A stretch of 13,341 nt of DNA from Deltaproteobacteria bacterium RIFOXYA12_FULL_61_11 (GTDB lineage: Bacteria > Bdellovibrionota_F > JAHFAK01 > YA12-FULL-61-11). The notes under the pieces were generated by a model. The model was not told where the DNA came from and searched no databases. It saw only the letters and a list, made by a program, of their open reading frames with translations. Of this stretch, positions 13,052 through 13,341 are shown in pieces (the stretch's first letter is position 1; every line of letters begins with the position of its first letter). Location: NCBI GenBank assembly GCA_001799195.1, contig MGSU01000088.1, positions 1 to 13,341 of the forward strand, written 5' to 3'. The translations under genes were made by a program, and so were the position numbers.

Positions 13052-13341
13052 ACTCTTCCTCGATATCGCGACAGGCGAAATTGATCCCCAGCCGCCTGGT
13101 GCAGAGTTGCATGCTCATCCCGTGCTTCTGGGAAAACTTGGTACGTACTTGATGCTTGCCGTCTTCGAAGAGGATGGTGCGGACATAGGCTAGGTTGGTG
13201 TATTCCAAACGCGCCAACTCGAGACCGGCGATGCGGCCGGTCGCTTGGGCCAGTTCGGGATACGTGTCGCGATACGCGCGATTGAGCTCTTCGGCCACTC
13301 TCTCGTAGTTCCGTTCGATGCGTTCGACCTGTCCTTTGAGC
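13041..13341 (-). CDS. Unrecognised protein, C-terminal part only
   Basis: The frame is open on the minus strand from the window edge to a TGA at 13041-13043, giving at least 100 codons; a GTG at 13298 is internal rather than a convincing start. I do not recognise the family. The visible part begins with a charged, helix-prone stretch (KGQVERIERNYERVAEELN), then an AYRDTYPELAQATG segment, and ends with VRTILFEDGKHQVRTKFSQ, two cysteines (in MQLCTRR and NFACRD) and an acidic tail. Codon choice (CTC, ATC, GAA, CGC, GCC) matches the neighbouring genes, so I take it as a real gene and not a shadow. It faces cdsA and overlaps it by 11 bases. Confidence 0.65.
   Translation of the reverse strand, partial: LKGQVERIERNYERVAEELNRAYRDTYPELAQATGRIAGLELARLEYTNLAYVRTILFEDGKHQVRTKFSQKHGMSMQLCTRRLGINFACRDIEEEFRP

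Overview
The window is a GC-rich (roughly 58-60% by eye), densely coded bacterial chromosome segment. Two encoded lipoproteins with type II signal peptides, RecN, an HD-GYP protein and the cluster rpsB-tsf-pyrH-frr-uppS-cdsA point to a diderm (Gram-negative-type) bacterium. The EF-Ts is the short form of about 200 residues, as I remember it from deltaproteobacteria-like lineages and Leptospira. I cannot assign a phylum with confidence. There is no sign of phage, insertion sequences, CRISPR, tRNA or rRNA.

Layout. (1) 3-1574 (+): 3' part of recN, cut by the window start. (2) 1582-2220 (-): a small Tyr/Gly/Asn/Met-rich lipoprotein, convergent with recN. (3) 2480-6503 (+): a tightly coupled trio made of a 632-residue multidomain lipoprotein, mazG (GTGA overlap) and an M18 aminopeptidase (ATGA overlap). 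(4) 6579-8516 region (+): a 644-residue GAF/HD-GYP protein with a large insertion inside its catalytic domain. (5) 8517-8670: the rpsB leader, with a perfect -35 box and three copies of one octamer in alternating orientation. (6) 8671-13051 (+): rpsB, tsf, pyrH, frr, uppS, cdsA, a conserved translation and cell-envelope cluster. (7) 13041-13341 (-): the C-terminal part of an unrecognised gene, overlapping the cdsA 3' end tail to tail.

How the genes fit together. The rpsB-cdsA block supplies ribosomal protein S2, elongation factor Ts, UMP kinase, ribosome recycling factor, the C55 lipid carrier synthase and CDP-diacylglycerol synthase, so it links translation to envelope lipid synthesis. The trio joins an envelope lipoprotein to a nucleotide-cleaning enzyme and a peptidase; their coupling is clear but a shared pathway is not. 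The HD-GYP protein is a likely cyclic-di-GMP phosphodiesterase or sensor.

No wholly new multi-gene system stands out. The most interesting signals are the octamer triad before rpsB, a MazG whose C-terminal active site looks lost while the N-terminal one is intact, and the insertion-bearing HD-GYP protein with an unclassified N-terminal domain.
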